A stretch of 20,504 nucleotides of DNA from a virus, in the IMG/VR virus record IMGVR_UViG_3300001589_000032, positions 24,703 to 45,206 of that record, one strand, 5' to 3'. Position numbers and translations under genes: made by a program. Under the pieces are notes generated by a model. The model was given only the letters and a program-made list of their open reading frames with translations, was not told where the DNA came from and ran no database searches. Each line of letters opens with the position of its first letter. The stretch's first letter is position 1. Positions 7,005 to 14,113 of this stretch are shown one piece after another.

Positions 7005-7869
7005 TAATCACGTAGAAGACGGATTCAATAAAGACATCGGACTAATGCAACCGGAGGAAGCTAAGGAATATTATTTAGAATTAGCCAAGAATTGGGAAGA
7101 TCCAAATCCAGCTCCAGTCGAGGTTATACATGACGGTATTAGAGTTATTAGAGATGACTTAATTGTAGGGTCTAAAACTAGAGGTGGAGATTGTTTAATA
7201 AGTACTATTAAGGAAGAAACAATCGCATATGTTCAACCACGAACCGGTTTAGCTGGTGTGAGTATATTAGATGCCGCTAAAAGACATAACAAAAAAGTAA
7301 GGCTATACATGCCATCTAGCAAGAGAATATCTCATCATCAAGCTTGTTGTATTGAGCAAGGAGCCGATGTTAGTTTCCATAGAATAGCAGCAATGCCAAA
7401 TTTAAACAAAATAGCCTTAGAAGATGCAAGAAAAAACGGATATTATTTCGTACCATTAGGTTTAAAACATGAGATGGTTACTGCTGGAATGGTGAAGGTT
7501 GCGAGTGCCCTACGCGCACCAAACGAAGTTTATGTAGCCACTTCTACAGGTGTGCTAACCAGAGCGCTTCAGATTGCATGGCCAAATGCAAAATTTACAT
7601 CTGTTGCAGTGTCTAGAAACATGAAAGCTGGAGAATTAGGAAGGGCTGCTGTTATAAGTGAACCTAAACAATTCATGGCTTCAGAAAAAACAGAGAACCT
7701 TCCACCATTCCCGTGTATCGACACATATGACGGAAAGGTGTGGAAGTACATACCAAAAAATACAGGAAGAGATATTTTATTTTGGAATGTTGGGCCAGAG
7801 CCTACATTAGATAATGAAATGATATATGAGACAATTGATAGTTATAGAGACTGGGATAAAAATTTATGA
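6994..7869 (+). CDS. PLP-dependent enzyme, fold type II-like
   Basis: A 291-residue protein whose middle resembles the tryptophan-synthase-beta/ACC-deaminase (fold type II) PLP family. A candidate Schiff-base lysine is K61 in VGSKTRGGD. QPRTGLAGVSILDAAKRH at 81-98 fits the substrate-side helix, MPSSKRISHHQ at 106-116 and GADVSFHRIAAMP at 123-135 the domain crossover, and VATSTGVLTRAL at 181-192 a phosphate-binding loop. PLP enzymes with this pattern occur in phages next to base-modification genes, where they are thought to remodel an amino acid joined to the base. It overlaps the transferase-like gene by 11 bases and the SGNH-like gene by 4, so the three are co-translated. Substrate is unknown. 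Confidence 0.6.
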   Translation: MPHNNHVEDGFNKDIGLMQPEEAKEYYLELAKNWEDPNPAPVEVIHDGIRVIRDDLIVGSKTRGGDCLISTIKEETIAYVQPRTGLAGVSILDAAKRHNKKVRLYMPSSKRISHHQACCIEQGADVSFHRIAAMPNLNKIALEDARKNGYYFVPLGLKHEMVTAGMVKVASALRAPNEVYVATSTGVLTRALQIAWPNAKFTSVAVSRNMKAGELGRAAVISEPKQFMASEKTENLPPFPCIDTYDGKVWKYIPKNTGRDILFWNVGPEPTLDNEMIYETIDSYRDWDKNL

Positions 7870-8447
7870 TAACAGGAACATTTAATAAAATACCAAAGAA
7901 AAAAAATAGCCACGGTTTTGGGTGGGCTAGAACCTGGTCAGAAAACCTTGGAGTTGACATTAATCATAATGGAGATTATGTCGAAGTATTATATTTAGAT
8001 CATGGAGTAAACTTCGGTGGATCTCTAAATTTATTTTCAGGATTCAATGATGAATTAAAAGATAGAATAAATAACTTTTTAGAAGCTAAAGTAATATATT
8101 CATTAGACATCGATATGCCTGACTATGGCGAAATGCTAAAGAAACGTAAAGATGTTACCGATAAAGATTGGTGCGATAAAGTAACTGAGAAATGTAAAAC
8201 TGCAAAAAGATTAAAATCTACAGATATTGTAGATATCAAATGGTTAACAATAGGCGACTCACATACTGCAGCATACGCAAAAGAAAATTCACTTGTAATT
8301 AAAACTGATGGCTTAACTCTTAATGGTCAAATAAAAACAGATTTTGAATATGTTATACAGCATATAGAAGAATGTTTTCCAAGGGGTATTACTATGTCAT
8401 TCGGAAATATAGATATTAGACATCATGTTTGCAGACTAAAGGCCTGA
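7866..8447 (+). CDS. SGNH/GDSL hydrolase-like protein, N-terminal part (frame-disrupted)
   Basis: A 193-residue ORF. Residues 1-120 form an unrecognised domain with WARTWSENLG, YLDHGVNFGGSLNLFSGF and SLDIDMPDYG. From 126 the SGNH hydrolase core begins: LTIGDSHT at 127-134 (block I with the nucleophile Ser132) and SFGNIDIRHH at 178-187 (block III). The frame then ends at TGA 8445-8447, before the catalytic His block. That block is in the next ORF, which lies in the +1 frame. Read through a one-base shift, the protein becomes [11 protein letters not shown] and continues without interruption. Alternatives are programmed frameshifting, a real mutation, or an extra A in the AAA run at 8438-8440. 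Role within the putative DNA-modification operon is unknown; SGNH enzymes are esterases or acyl transferases. Confidence 0.6.
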   Translation: MITGTFNKIPKKKNSHGFGWARTWSENLGVDINHNGDYVEVLYLDHGVNFGGSLNLFSGFNDELKDRINNFLEAKVIYSLDIDMPDYGEMLKKRKDVTDKDWCDKVTEKCKTAKRLKSTDIVDIKWLTIGDSHTAAYAKENSLVIKTDGLTLNGQIKTDFEYVIQHIEECFPRGITMSFGNIDIRHHVCRLKA

Positions 8448-8457
8448 TATAAAGCCT

Positions 8458-8820
8458 ATGTTACAATCATGGAAAAAATTTGGTGATGAACTAGAGCAAA
8501 AGGGTATAAAGGTAGAGTATTCTACTCCATGGCCCATTGAGTTTGAAGAGCGTAAATTGCCAAAAACTGGCTATTATAAAGGCCAGCCTTTTTGGGGATC
8601 CCGAGAAGAAAGAATGCAAGCCTTATCTGAATGGATATCTTGCATGGATGAACTGGGTATGACGCGAGTCAAATACCCTGAAGAATGGCTTACTATGAAT
8701 AGTGAGCAATACGCCAAAGACAAAATGGAAAGTGTCTCTTCGGTGCATCTATCACCAGAATGTTATCGAAGAAAAAATTGGGCAATTAACTGTGTACAAT
8801 TGACAGATTTCATGTTATAA
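8458..8820 (+). CDS. SGNH/GDSL hydrolase-like protein, C-terminal part
   Basis: A 120-residue ORF in the +1 frame relative to the preceding one. It continues that protein: [31 protein letters not shown] and, near the end, [12 protein letters not shown], where H97 would be the catalytic histidine of SGNH block V (the usual Asp three residues earlier appears to be Ser). There is no convincing ribosome binding site before ATG 8458, and the open +1 frame extends upstream to 8440 without a start, which suggests the ATG is not the true beginning. It is best read as the second half of the gene at 7866. An early-type promoter for the next operon lies inside its last codons. Confidence 0.55.
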   Translation: MLQSWKKFGDELEQKGIKVEYSTPWPIEFEERKLPKTGYYKGQPFWGSREERMQALSEWISCMDELGMTRVKYPEEWLTMNSEQYAKDKMESVSSVHLSPECYRRKNWAINCVQLTDFML

Positions 8821-8821
8821 T
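8793..8821 (+). promoter_or_regulatory. Early-type promoter (TGTACA-17-TATAAT), third of six
   Basis: TGTACA 8793-8798, 17 bases, TATAAT 8816-8821 with TGT directly before it and ACCATAT after. It overlaps the end of the upstream coding sequence, and its -10 includes the stop codon TAA. It drives bS21, UvsX, the small gene and gp41. Confidence 0.85.
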
Positions 8822-8852
8822 ATACCATATACAAAATAAAAGAAGAGGAACT

Positions 8853-9131
8853 ATGCCAAGTATTAATTTAAAAGCACAACCAAGAAAGTTTAACAAAAAT
8901 CGGAAAGGAAAACGTGACGATCGTCCGCCACAAGATATGCCGTTTGATGTTGCTTTACGAAAGTTTAAAAAGGCTGTAGAAGCTGCAGGTATCTTACAAG
9001 ATGTCCGTAAAAAAGAATTCTACGAAAAGCCAACAGCAAAGCGTAAGCGTAAAAAAGCCGAAGCTATATCGCGCCATAAAAGACAATTAAGGTCTATGGA
9101 ACAAACACAATTCGGAAGGAGAAAAAGATAA
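8853..9131 (+). CDS. rpsU: Ribosomal protein bS21, phage-encoded
   Basis: A 92-residue, very basic protein. Residues 30-75 match bacterial S21: [36 protein letters not shown] and a following S-R-H-K. S21 joins the 30S subunit late and helps base-pairing between the message and 16S rRNA. Phage copies are known, especially in marine phages, and are thought to favour phage messages on host ribosomes. This copy has an extra N-terminal arm of about 28 residues rich in Lys/Arg before the S21 core. It is the first gene after its own promoter, with a strong AGAGGA site, and its stop overlaps the uvsX start. Confidence 0.93.
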   Translation: MPSINLKAQPRKFNKNRKGKRDDRPPQDMPFDVALRKFKKAVEAAGILQDVRKKEFYEKPTAKRKRKKAEAISRHKRQLRSMEQTQFGRRKR

Positions 9132-10183
9132 TGTCAGTGATGGATAAACTAAAAAAGAATTCGAAAATTAAAACATCGGACATATTAGCAGATTCAGTGT
9201 TCTTTAGCGAAAAAGAAATGACTGCAACAGAAGTACCAATGATAAACGTTGCGTTATCTGGAGATCCCGATGGAGGCTTAAGTCCAGGTTTAACTGTACT
9301 AGCAGGCCCATCGAAGCATTTTAAAACTTCATTTGCGTTATTAATGGCAGGTGCATATCTAAAAGAACATAGCGATGCAGTATTGTTATTTTATGATTCT
9401 GAATTCGGTTCACCTCAATCATACTTTGAATCTTTTGGTATAGATACGCAACGAGTATTACACACTCCAATAACAGATGTCGAACAATTAAAATTTGATA
9501 TTGTTGGCCAATTAGAAAATTTAGATCGTAACGACAAAGTTATTGTTGTTATAGATTCTATTGGTAACTTAGCTTCTAAGAAAGAATTAGAAGATGCGCT
9601 GAACGAAAAGTCAGTTGCTGACATGTCAAGAGCTAAAGCACTTAAAGGTCTATTCAGAATGGTCACTCCTTATCTGGCTATGAAGAATATTCCTTTGCTT
9701 GCTGTTAATCATACGTATCAAGAAATCGGATTATTTCCTAAAGCGATTGTTTCAGGTGGTACTGGTATTTATTATTCAGCAGATAACATTTGGATTATCG
9801 GAAGACAGCAACAAAAGACTGGTACAGAAATTAAAGGTTACAATTTTGTAATCAATGTAGAAAAGTCTAGATTTGTAAAAGAAAAATCTAAGATTCCAAT
9901 TACAGTAACATGGGAAGGAGGCATCGCGCCATACTCTGGACTACTAGATGTAGCATTAGCTGGTGGATATGTTCAAAAACCAAATGTAGGTTGGTATTGT
10001 AGAGTAGACATGGAAACTGGTGAACTTGTTCAGCCGAAGGTAAGAGAGAAAGATACGCTAAACGAGGATTTCTGGAAACCAATATTTGAAACTACCAACT
10101 TTAAAGAGTTCTTAATTGGCCACTACCAAATAGGACATAAACCATTATTAGACGTAGAGTTAGATATAGAGCAAGAACAATGA
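9131..10183 (+). CDS. uvsX: UvsX RecA-like recombinase
   Basis: A 350-residue RecA-family recombinase of the T4 UvsX type. Walker A is AGPSKHFKTS at 58-67 (a form of G-x-x-x-x-x-K-T/S typical of UvsX) and Walker B is VIVVIDSIG with D142; VNHTYQEIG is the L2-side motif. It forms filaments on single-stranded DNA and drives strand exchange for recombination-dependent replication and repair. Gene order uvsX - small gene - 41 repeats the order uvsX - 40 - 41 of T4. Length is slightly below T4 UvsX (about 390). Confidence 0.95.
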   Translation: MSVMDKLKKNSKIKTSDILADSVFFSEKEMTATEVPMINVALSGDPDGGLSPGLTVLAGPSKHFKTSFALLMAGAYLKEHSDAVLLFYDSEFGSPQSYFESFGIDTQRVLHTPITDVEQLKFDIVGQLENLDRNDKVIVVIDSIGNLASKKELEDALNEKSVADMSRAKALKGLFRMVTPYLAMKNIPLLAVNHTYQEIGLFPKAIVSGGTGIYYSADNIWIIGRQQQKTGTEIKGYNFVINVEKSRFVKEKSKIPITVTWEGGIAPYSGLLDVALAGGYVQKPNVGWYCRVDMETGELVQPKVREKDTLNEDFWKPIFETTNFKEFLIGHYQIGHKPLLDVELDIEQEQ

Positions 10184-10509
10184 TAAAAAATATGGATAAT
10201 CATTATATAACTGTAGAACACCCAGAATCGGACTTTTATGCTATACATTTAAATGAGAATTCTCCTTATGATGGAGTAAGGTTTATTTATGGAACAGTTT
10301 CTATTAAAGAATCTCCGGAGCTAGATATGGCAACTTTGTCATTTACTTATAACATTAACGATCCAGGTGATTTTGACCACGACACATTGAAAGAAGACGA
10401 GAAATTTAATAATTATCTCGGCGATTTATTAACACATATTATTAACGAAGGGACAACAAAACTTGCAGAACGAGATACCAACACACGTACTAAGTCATCT
10501 ACTAAATAA
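10180..10509 (+). CDS. Hypothetical protein in the T4 gene 40 position
   Basis: A 109-residue acidic protein overlapping the uvsX stop by ATGA, which supports the start at 10180 although ATG 10192 is also possible. No motif is recognised, and it has no membrane segment, so similarity to T4 gp40 (a small membrane-linked prohead assembly factor) is by position only. Its last 47 bases overlap the start of the helicase gene in another frame. The C-terminus is a Thr/Lys-rich tail. Confidence 0.65.
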   Translation: MIKNMDNHYITVEHPESDFYAIHLNENSPYDGVRFIYGTVSIKESPELDMATLSFTYNINDPGDFDHDTLKEDEKFNNYLGDLLTHIINEGTTKLAERDTNTRTKSSTK

Positions 10510-11851
10510 CGAAGAATACTGCCGTCGCGTAATACCATACCTTCAGAAAGATTATTTCGAAGGTTGTCATAAAGTAGTATTCGATTTGATTGTAGGATTC
10601 GTAGCAACACATAATAAACTACCAACAGGTAGAGTATTAGATATTGAGCTACAAAAAGTTTCAGCACCAGACGACATATTAAATCAGTCTTCGATGTTAA
10701 TTAACGAGATTAATACACAAACTGATTTAGACACTGATTACCTTATAAACGAAACTGAGAAGTGGTGCAAAGATAGAGCGGTCTATATTGCTATTATGGA
10801 GTCAATTGGCATTATTGATGGTAAAGATGAAGAAAAAAGCGAAGGTGCAATCCCCGAGATATTATCTACTGCATTAGGAGTTTCATTTGATCAAGCAATT
10901 GGTCATGATTACATTGATGATTCCGATGCTCGTTTTGATTTTTACAATAAAACAGAAGAAAGAATTCCCTGGGATCTTGAATACTTTAATAAGATTACTA
11001 AAGGCGGCATTCCAAATAAAACTCTTAATGTGTGTTTGGCTGGTACTGGTGTTGGTAAATCATTATTCATGTGTCACAATGCAGCTTCAGTATTACAACA
11101 AGGTAAGAATGTTCTATATATTACAATGGAAATGGCAGAAGAAAGAATCGCTGAACGTATTGATGCGAATCTAATGGATCTACCTATTCAACAACTTGAA
11201 TCGTTACCTAAAAATGTGTTTGCTGAAAAAATACAAAAAATAGCAAAAGGCACTATCGGCAAGTTACTTATTAAAGAGTATCCTACTGGTGCTGCACATT
11301 CCGGCCATTTCAGGGCATTATTAAATGAATTAAAGATGAAGAAGAAGTTTGAACCTAATATCATATACATAGATTACCTGAACATATGTTCATCTTCTCG
11401 TATGAAAGCAATGGGTGGAAGTATAAATAGTTACACTTACATAAAAGCTATTGCTGAAGAATTACGTGGTTTGGCAATTGAGTTTAATGTTCCAATTATG
11501 ACAGCAACTCAAACGACAAGATCCGGCTTTAGTAATACTGATGTAGGACTAGAAGATACTTCAGAATCTTTTGGATTACCTGCCACGGCTGATTTAATGT
11601 TTGCTCTTATTGCAACAGAAGAATTAGATGAACTAAACCAAGTTATGGTTAAACAACTTAAAAACAGATATAACGATCCGACGAAATATAAAAGATTTGT
11701 GGTCGGTATTGATCGTGCAAGAATGAAATTGTACGATGTAGAAGAATCAGCTCAATCTGATATAATGTCAGATATGAGTATCCCCGATAAACCAATCGCA
11801 ACGTGGGGAGATAGAGAAAATAAAGATACGTTTGCGGAATTCAAAGTATAG
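10463..11851 (+). CDS. 41: Replicative DNA helicase, gp41 (DnaB family)
   Basis: A 462-residue hexameric helicase matching T4 gp41 throughout: HVLSHLLNNEEY at the N-terminus, ALGVSFDQAIGHDY at 138-150, ITKGGIPNKTLNV at 178-190, Walker A AGTGVGKS at 193-200, YITMEMAEERIAERIDANLM, Walker B in IIYIDYLNIC, and AIAEELRGLA followed by ESFGLPATADLMFAL. It unwinds DNA at the fork and moves along the lagging strand. The start is TTG 10463: no ATG lies near the conserved N-terminus, and this places HVLSHLL as in T4. The start lies inside the preceding gene, suggesting translational coupling. Confidence 0.94.
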   Translation: MQNEIPTHVLSHLLNNEEYCRRVIPYLQKDYFEGCHKVVFDLIVGFVATHNKLPTGRVLDIELQKVSAPDDILNQSSMLINEINTQTDLDTDYLINETEKWCKDRAVYIAIMESIGIIDGKDEEKSEGAIPEILSTALGVSFDQAIGHDYIDDSDARFDFYNKTEERIPWDLEYFNKITKGGIPNKTLNVCLAGTGVGKSLFMCHNAASVLQQGKNVLYITMEMAEERIAERIDANLMDLPIQQLESLPKNVFAEKIQKIAKGTIGKLLIKEYPTGAAHSGHFRALLNELKMKKKFEPNIIYIDYLNICSSSRMKAMGGSINSYTYIKAIAEELRGLAIEFNVPIMTATQTTRSGFSNTDVGLEDTSESFGLPATADLMFALIATEELDELNQVMVKQLKNRYNDPTKYKRFVVGIDRARMKLYDVEESAQSDIMSDMSIPDKPIATWGDRENKDTFAEFKV

Positions 11852-11860
11852 GAGAAAAAT

Positions 11861-12022
11861 ATGAATTGGATAAAAGATAGAATCAAAGAAAGAACTTCCT
11901 TGGATGGGGTGTCACTCATCGTGGTATGCGGCTCAGTCGTGTTGTTTGGCGGTATTGCTAAACTAGTAGCATGGGCAGGTTTGGCGTGGGGTATATATAC
12001 TCTAGTAAAAGGAGAAGCGTAG
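11861..12022 (+). CDS. Tiny membrane protein
   Basis: A 53-codon ORF starting ATG 11861 after AGGAG, eight bases from the helicase stop. It has an amphipathic basic start (NWIKDRIKERTS) and one long or two short hydrophobic segments (LIVVCGSVVLFGGIAKLVAW and LAWGIYTLV). It ends at TAG 12020-12022, which shares one base with the GTG of the porin gene. It is probably an inner-membrane peptide of unknown role; good ribosome binding site and tight packing support its being real. Confidence 0.6.
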   Translation: MNWIKDRIKERTSLDGVSLIVVCGSVVLFGGIAKLVAWAGLAWGIYTLVKGEA

Positions 12023-12651
12023 TGAATAGTTTAAAAACATTCTTATGCTCTCTTTTAATGGTAACATCGTTTACCGCTCAAGCAGATACTTCATATAATG
12101 TTTCGGTCACTTCAGATTATTTTTGGAGAGGCATGTCACAAAATGCAGGAAATGTTGCTTTACAAGCAGGTATAGATTATAACCATGAATCAGGTTTTTA
12201 TGCTGGAGCATGGGCCAGTGAAGTAGATTATGGCGACACGGCTAATGTTGAATATGATTTTTATGCTGGTTACAGCACGGATTTAACTGACGATATTAGT
12301 GTAGACTTGGGTGTTATTCAATATAACTTTGATGGTAGTGATTATGATCCTTTCGAAGAAGTTTATTTTGGAGCTTCTTGGAAAAACACAAGTATGAAAT
12401 ATTACCGCAATACTGTTGATGCGCATCTAAGTTATTTAGAAGTATCACAAGCATTGCCATTTATTAAAGCAGCTAATGTGTCAATTGGATATGCTGAACA
12501 TAAAGTTGCTGAAACTGAAATGTCTCATGTGATGTTGATGATCGCAAAGCCCGTAACAGAAAATCTAACAATTGGATTAATGGTAATGGATGGAGTAAGA
12601 TCAGGTACATTTATGGATTCAGCCGCAATAAACTTAACTCTTAATTTCTAA
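12022..12651 (+). CDS. Outer-membrane porin-like protein (TIGR02001/TorF type)
   Basis: Translated from GTG 12022, after an AGGAGA site, to give 209 residues. The in-frame ATG at 11971 would place 17 residues before the signal peptide and is rejected. Residues 1-21 are a signal peptide (SLKTFLCSLLMVTSFTAQA) with cleavage before DTSYN. The mature part has the hallmark of the conserved TIGR02001 putative porin family: VTSDYFWRGMSQ, then LQAGIDYNHESGFYAGAWAS and VDYG, then alternating strands. It ends in LTLNF; a terminal aromatic residue is the usual BAM recognition signal. The product should sit in the host outer membrane. Such a gene in a lytic phage could alter nutrient uptake or block superinfection; both are inference. 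Confidence 0.8.
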   Translation: MNSLKTFLCSLLMVTSFTAQADTSYNVSVTSDYFWRGMSQNAGNVALQAGIDYNHESGFYAGAWASEVDYGDTANVEYDFYAGYSTDLTDDISVDLGVIQYNFDGSDYDPFEEVYFGASWKNTSMKYYRNTVDAHLSYLEVSQALPFIKAANVSIGYAEHKVAETEMSHVMLMIAKPVTENLTIGLMVMDGVRSGTFMDSAAINLTLNF

Positions 12652-12668
12652 TATAACAAGGATAAACC

Positions 12669-13328
12669 ATGTTTAAGGTTCGTGTAGTTTCGTATAGTAA
12701 GCCAGCAATTGGCGTTGATTTGAAAGATGATTTGTTACAAATGGTAGCATATTGCGCTAGGGTGTCGAATCCTAGTAACCAAAATAATGAAGAAACCGCA
12801 GAGAAATTAGTTAAATATTTGATTAAACATCAGCACTGGTCACCTCTTGAGATGGCCAGTGTCTGTATGGAAATTGATACAACCCGGGATATCGCAAGAC
12901 AAATTCTTAGACATCGATCTTTTTCTTTTCAGGAATTTAGTCAGCGGTATGCTGATCCTACTAAAGATTTAACCTTTGTGACGAGAGATGCTCGGATGCA
13001 AGATAACAAAAATCGACAAAACTCCGTTGATATTCCTATGGAAGATTCTATACATCATATATGGGAATCATATCAAGAAGTCATTATTGAGCGTTGTAAA
13101 CACGCATATGATTGGGCAATAAACGCAGGTATTGCAAAGGAACAGGCACGAGCAATTTTACCTGAAGGTTTGACAATGTCTCGTATGTACGTGAATGGAA
13201 CACTAAGATCTTGGATTCATTATATACAATTACGATCTGCTAATGGTACTCAGAAAGAACATCAAGAGATAGCTAAGGCATGTGCTGAGGCAATATACCA
13301 AATATTCCCGCTTGACGACGTTATATAA
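12669..13328 (+). CDS. thyX: Flavin-dependent thymidylate synthase ThyX
   Basis: A 219-residue ThyX. The signature RHRSFSFQEFSQRY at 81-94 corresponds to R-H-R-x(5-7)-S/Q-E-x-S-x-R-Y of the family; HWSPLEMA and the later ARAILPEGL and RSWIHYIQLRS match conserved ThyX segments that bind FAD and dUMP. It methylates dUMP to dTMP using NADPH, FAD and methylene-tetrahydrofolate. Together with dCMP deaminase it makes thymidine nucleotides, leaving the ThyA-fold protein at 3830 free to act on dCMP. ThyX is common in marine T4-like phages. The start ATG 12669 follows AAGGA. Confidence 0.95.
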   Translation: MFKVRVVSYSKPAIGVDLKDDLLQMVAYCARVSNPSNQNNEETAEKLVKYLIKHQHWSPLEMASVCMEIDTTRDIARQILRHRSFSFQEFSQRYADPTKDLTFVTRDARMQDNKNRQNSVDIPMEDSIHHIWESYQEVIIERCKHAYDWAINAGIAKEQARAILPEGLTMSRMYVNGTLRSWIHYIQLRSANGTQKEHQEIAKACAEAIYQIFPLDDVI

Positions 13329-13363
13329 ACATAATTACATATAACAAATAGATATAAAAAATA

Positions 13364-13389
13364 TACACTTTTTTTCAAAAAAAGGTGTA
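13364..13389. repeat. Imperfect palindrome overlapping a promoter -35
   Basis: TACAC and seven T are followed by one C, seven A, and G-GTGTA, forming an inverted repeat of 12 pairs with a single bulged G. It lies 35 bases after thyX and its right arm includes the first bases of the -35 TGTACA of the next promoter. The stem is almost all A-T and no T-run follows, so it is a poor classical terminator; it may be a weak one, or a protein site at the promoter. Confidence 0.5.
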
Positions 13390-13423
13390 CAAAGCCTTAT
13401 AAGTGTGGTATAATGGTACCATA
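13378..13423 (+). repeat. Promoter module repeat, copy 1
   Basis: Forty-six bases covering -35, spacer, -10 and first transcribed bases, identical at 42 of 46 positions to 14043-14088. The downstream leader also resembles the other copy, ending in GATAAGGAA before ATTATG. It is a recent duplication or a recombination module that put two small genes under the same control. Confidence 0.85.
13386..13414 (+). promoter_or_regulatory. Early-type promoter (TGTACA-17-TATAAT), fourth of six
   Basis: TGTACA 13386-13391, 17 bases, TATAAT 13409-13414 with TGG directly before it; GGTACCATA follows. It drives the small gene at 13445, whose ribosome site is AAGGAA. Confidence 0.85.
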
Positions 13424-13444
13424 TTAAAGATAAGGAACTATATT

Positions 13445-13834
13445 ATGAATCAACTAATTGACCAAACCAACGAACTTCTAACCACTATGTCTAATGACTT
13501 AGAACAATGGTACTCACGCAGTGAGTTCTGTACCGATGAGCAGTACATAAAAGATAGAATGGAAGGTATCACGTATCACTTCGAAGAAGGAAGGAATTAC
13601 ATTAAGTTGCTCAAGTCTGAAGAGAATCAATATGATGGATCTCTTAGATCTGGAGTTGTTGGATTCATTGTAAAGAAAAGTCCAAAAGCAATCGATAATA
13701 AAACAAACAAACCTTTTAATGTTGGGGATATGTTGATGGCCGCTGGATATAACGCGCCATCTACAAACTTCGCAAGAGGTAACGTATTGACTGGATATAG
13801 TCAAGCGAATGTCAGATGGACAGGAATTCAATAG
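13445..13834 (+). CDS. Conserved-looking phage hypothetical protein
   Basis: A 129-residue protein starting at ATG 13445 (MNQLIDQTNELLTTMSND), placed after AAGGAA at a good distance. An upstream in-frame ATG at 13403 lies inside the promoter and is rejected. The N-terminal half is helical with EEGRNYIKLLK; the C-terminal half includes GVVGFIVKKSP, AAGYNAPSTNFARGN and ends in NVRWTGIQ. The general look recalls short unnamed proteins in many T4-like phages, but I know no function. Confidence 0.65.
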   Translation: MNQLIDQTNELLTTMSNDLEQWYSRSEFCTDEQYIKDRMEGITYHFEEGRNYIKLLKSEENQYDGSLRSGVVGFIVKKSPKAIDNKTNKPFNVGDMLMAAGYNAPSTNFARGNVLTGYSQANVRWTGIQ

Positions 13835-13843
13835 GAGTAAATT

Positions 13844-14011
13844 ATGAATTTAGAAGAAGTAATAGCAAAATTAGTGGGTGTGACACTTAACGAATCTCAA
13901 GTAAGAGATATCGTTGGAGCGCCAACAATCGAAGAATCAGAGATTTGTGCATGTGGAGACAAACTAGAAGAATGTAAAGATTCTTATGTACACATGACAA
14001 GCGGTGTATAA
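13844..14011 (+). CDS. Small acidic Cys-containing protein
   Basis: A 55-codon ORF starting at ATG 13844 after AGGAG, nine bases from the previous stop. The product is acidic (NLEEVIAKLVG at the start) with a C-x-C-(x)7-C arrangement (CACGDKLEEC), a possible metal site. Unrecognised. The strong ribosome site and clean spacing between two promoters argue that it is real. Confidence 0.6.
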   Translation: MNLEEVIAKLVGVTLNESQVRDIVGAPTIEESEICACGDKLEECKDSYVHMTSGV

Positions 14012-14042
14012 AATACGTATAGAATCTATATACTATTTTCGC

Positions 14043-14088
14043 AAAAAAGGTGTACAAAACCTTAAAAGTATGGTATAATAGTACCATA
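14043..14088 (+). repeat. Promoter module repeat, copy 2
   Basis: Matches 13378-13423 at 42 of 46 bases. The four differences lie at two spacer positions, one base before the extended -10, and one base after the -10; the -35, TGG and TATAAT are unchanged. Confidence 0.85.
14051..14079 (+). promoter_or_regulatory. Early-type promoter (TGTACA-17-TATAAT), fifth of six
   Basis: TGTACA 14051-14056, 17 bases, TATAAT 14074-14079 preceded by TGG and followed by GTACCATA. It drives the run of small genes from 14114 to 14985. Confidence 0.85.
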
Positions 14089-14113
14089 AACAAAATTGAT
14101 AAGGAATTAAATT

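Noticed and set aside
10887-11174. Forward ORF of 95 codons in the helicase gene
   Set aside because: Lies wholly inside gp41 in another frame; no ribosome site and a low-complexity product.
11422-11429. TATAAATA late promoter box
   Set aside because: Lies inside the helicase coding sequence with no gene start shortly after; expected by chance in AT-rich DNA.
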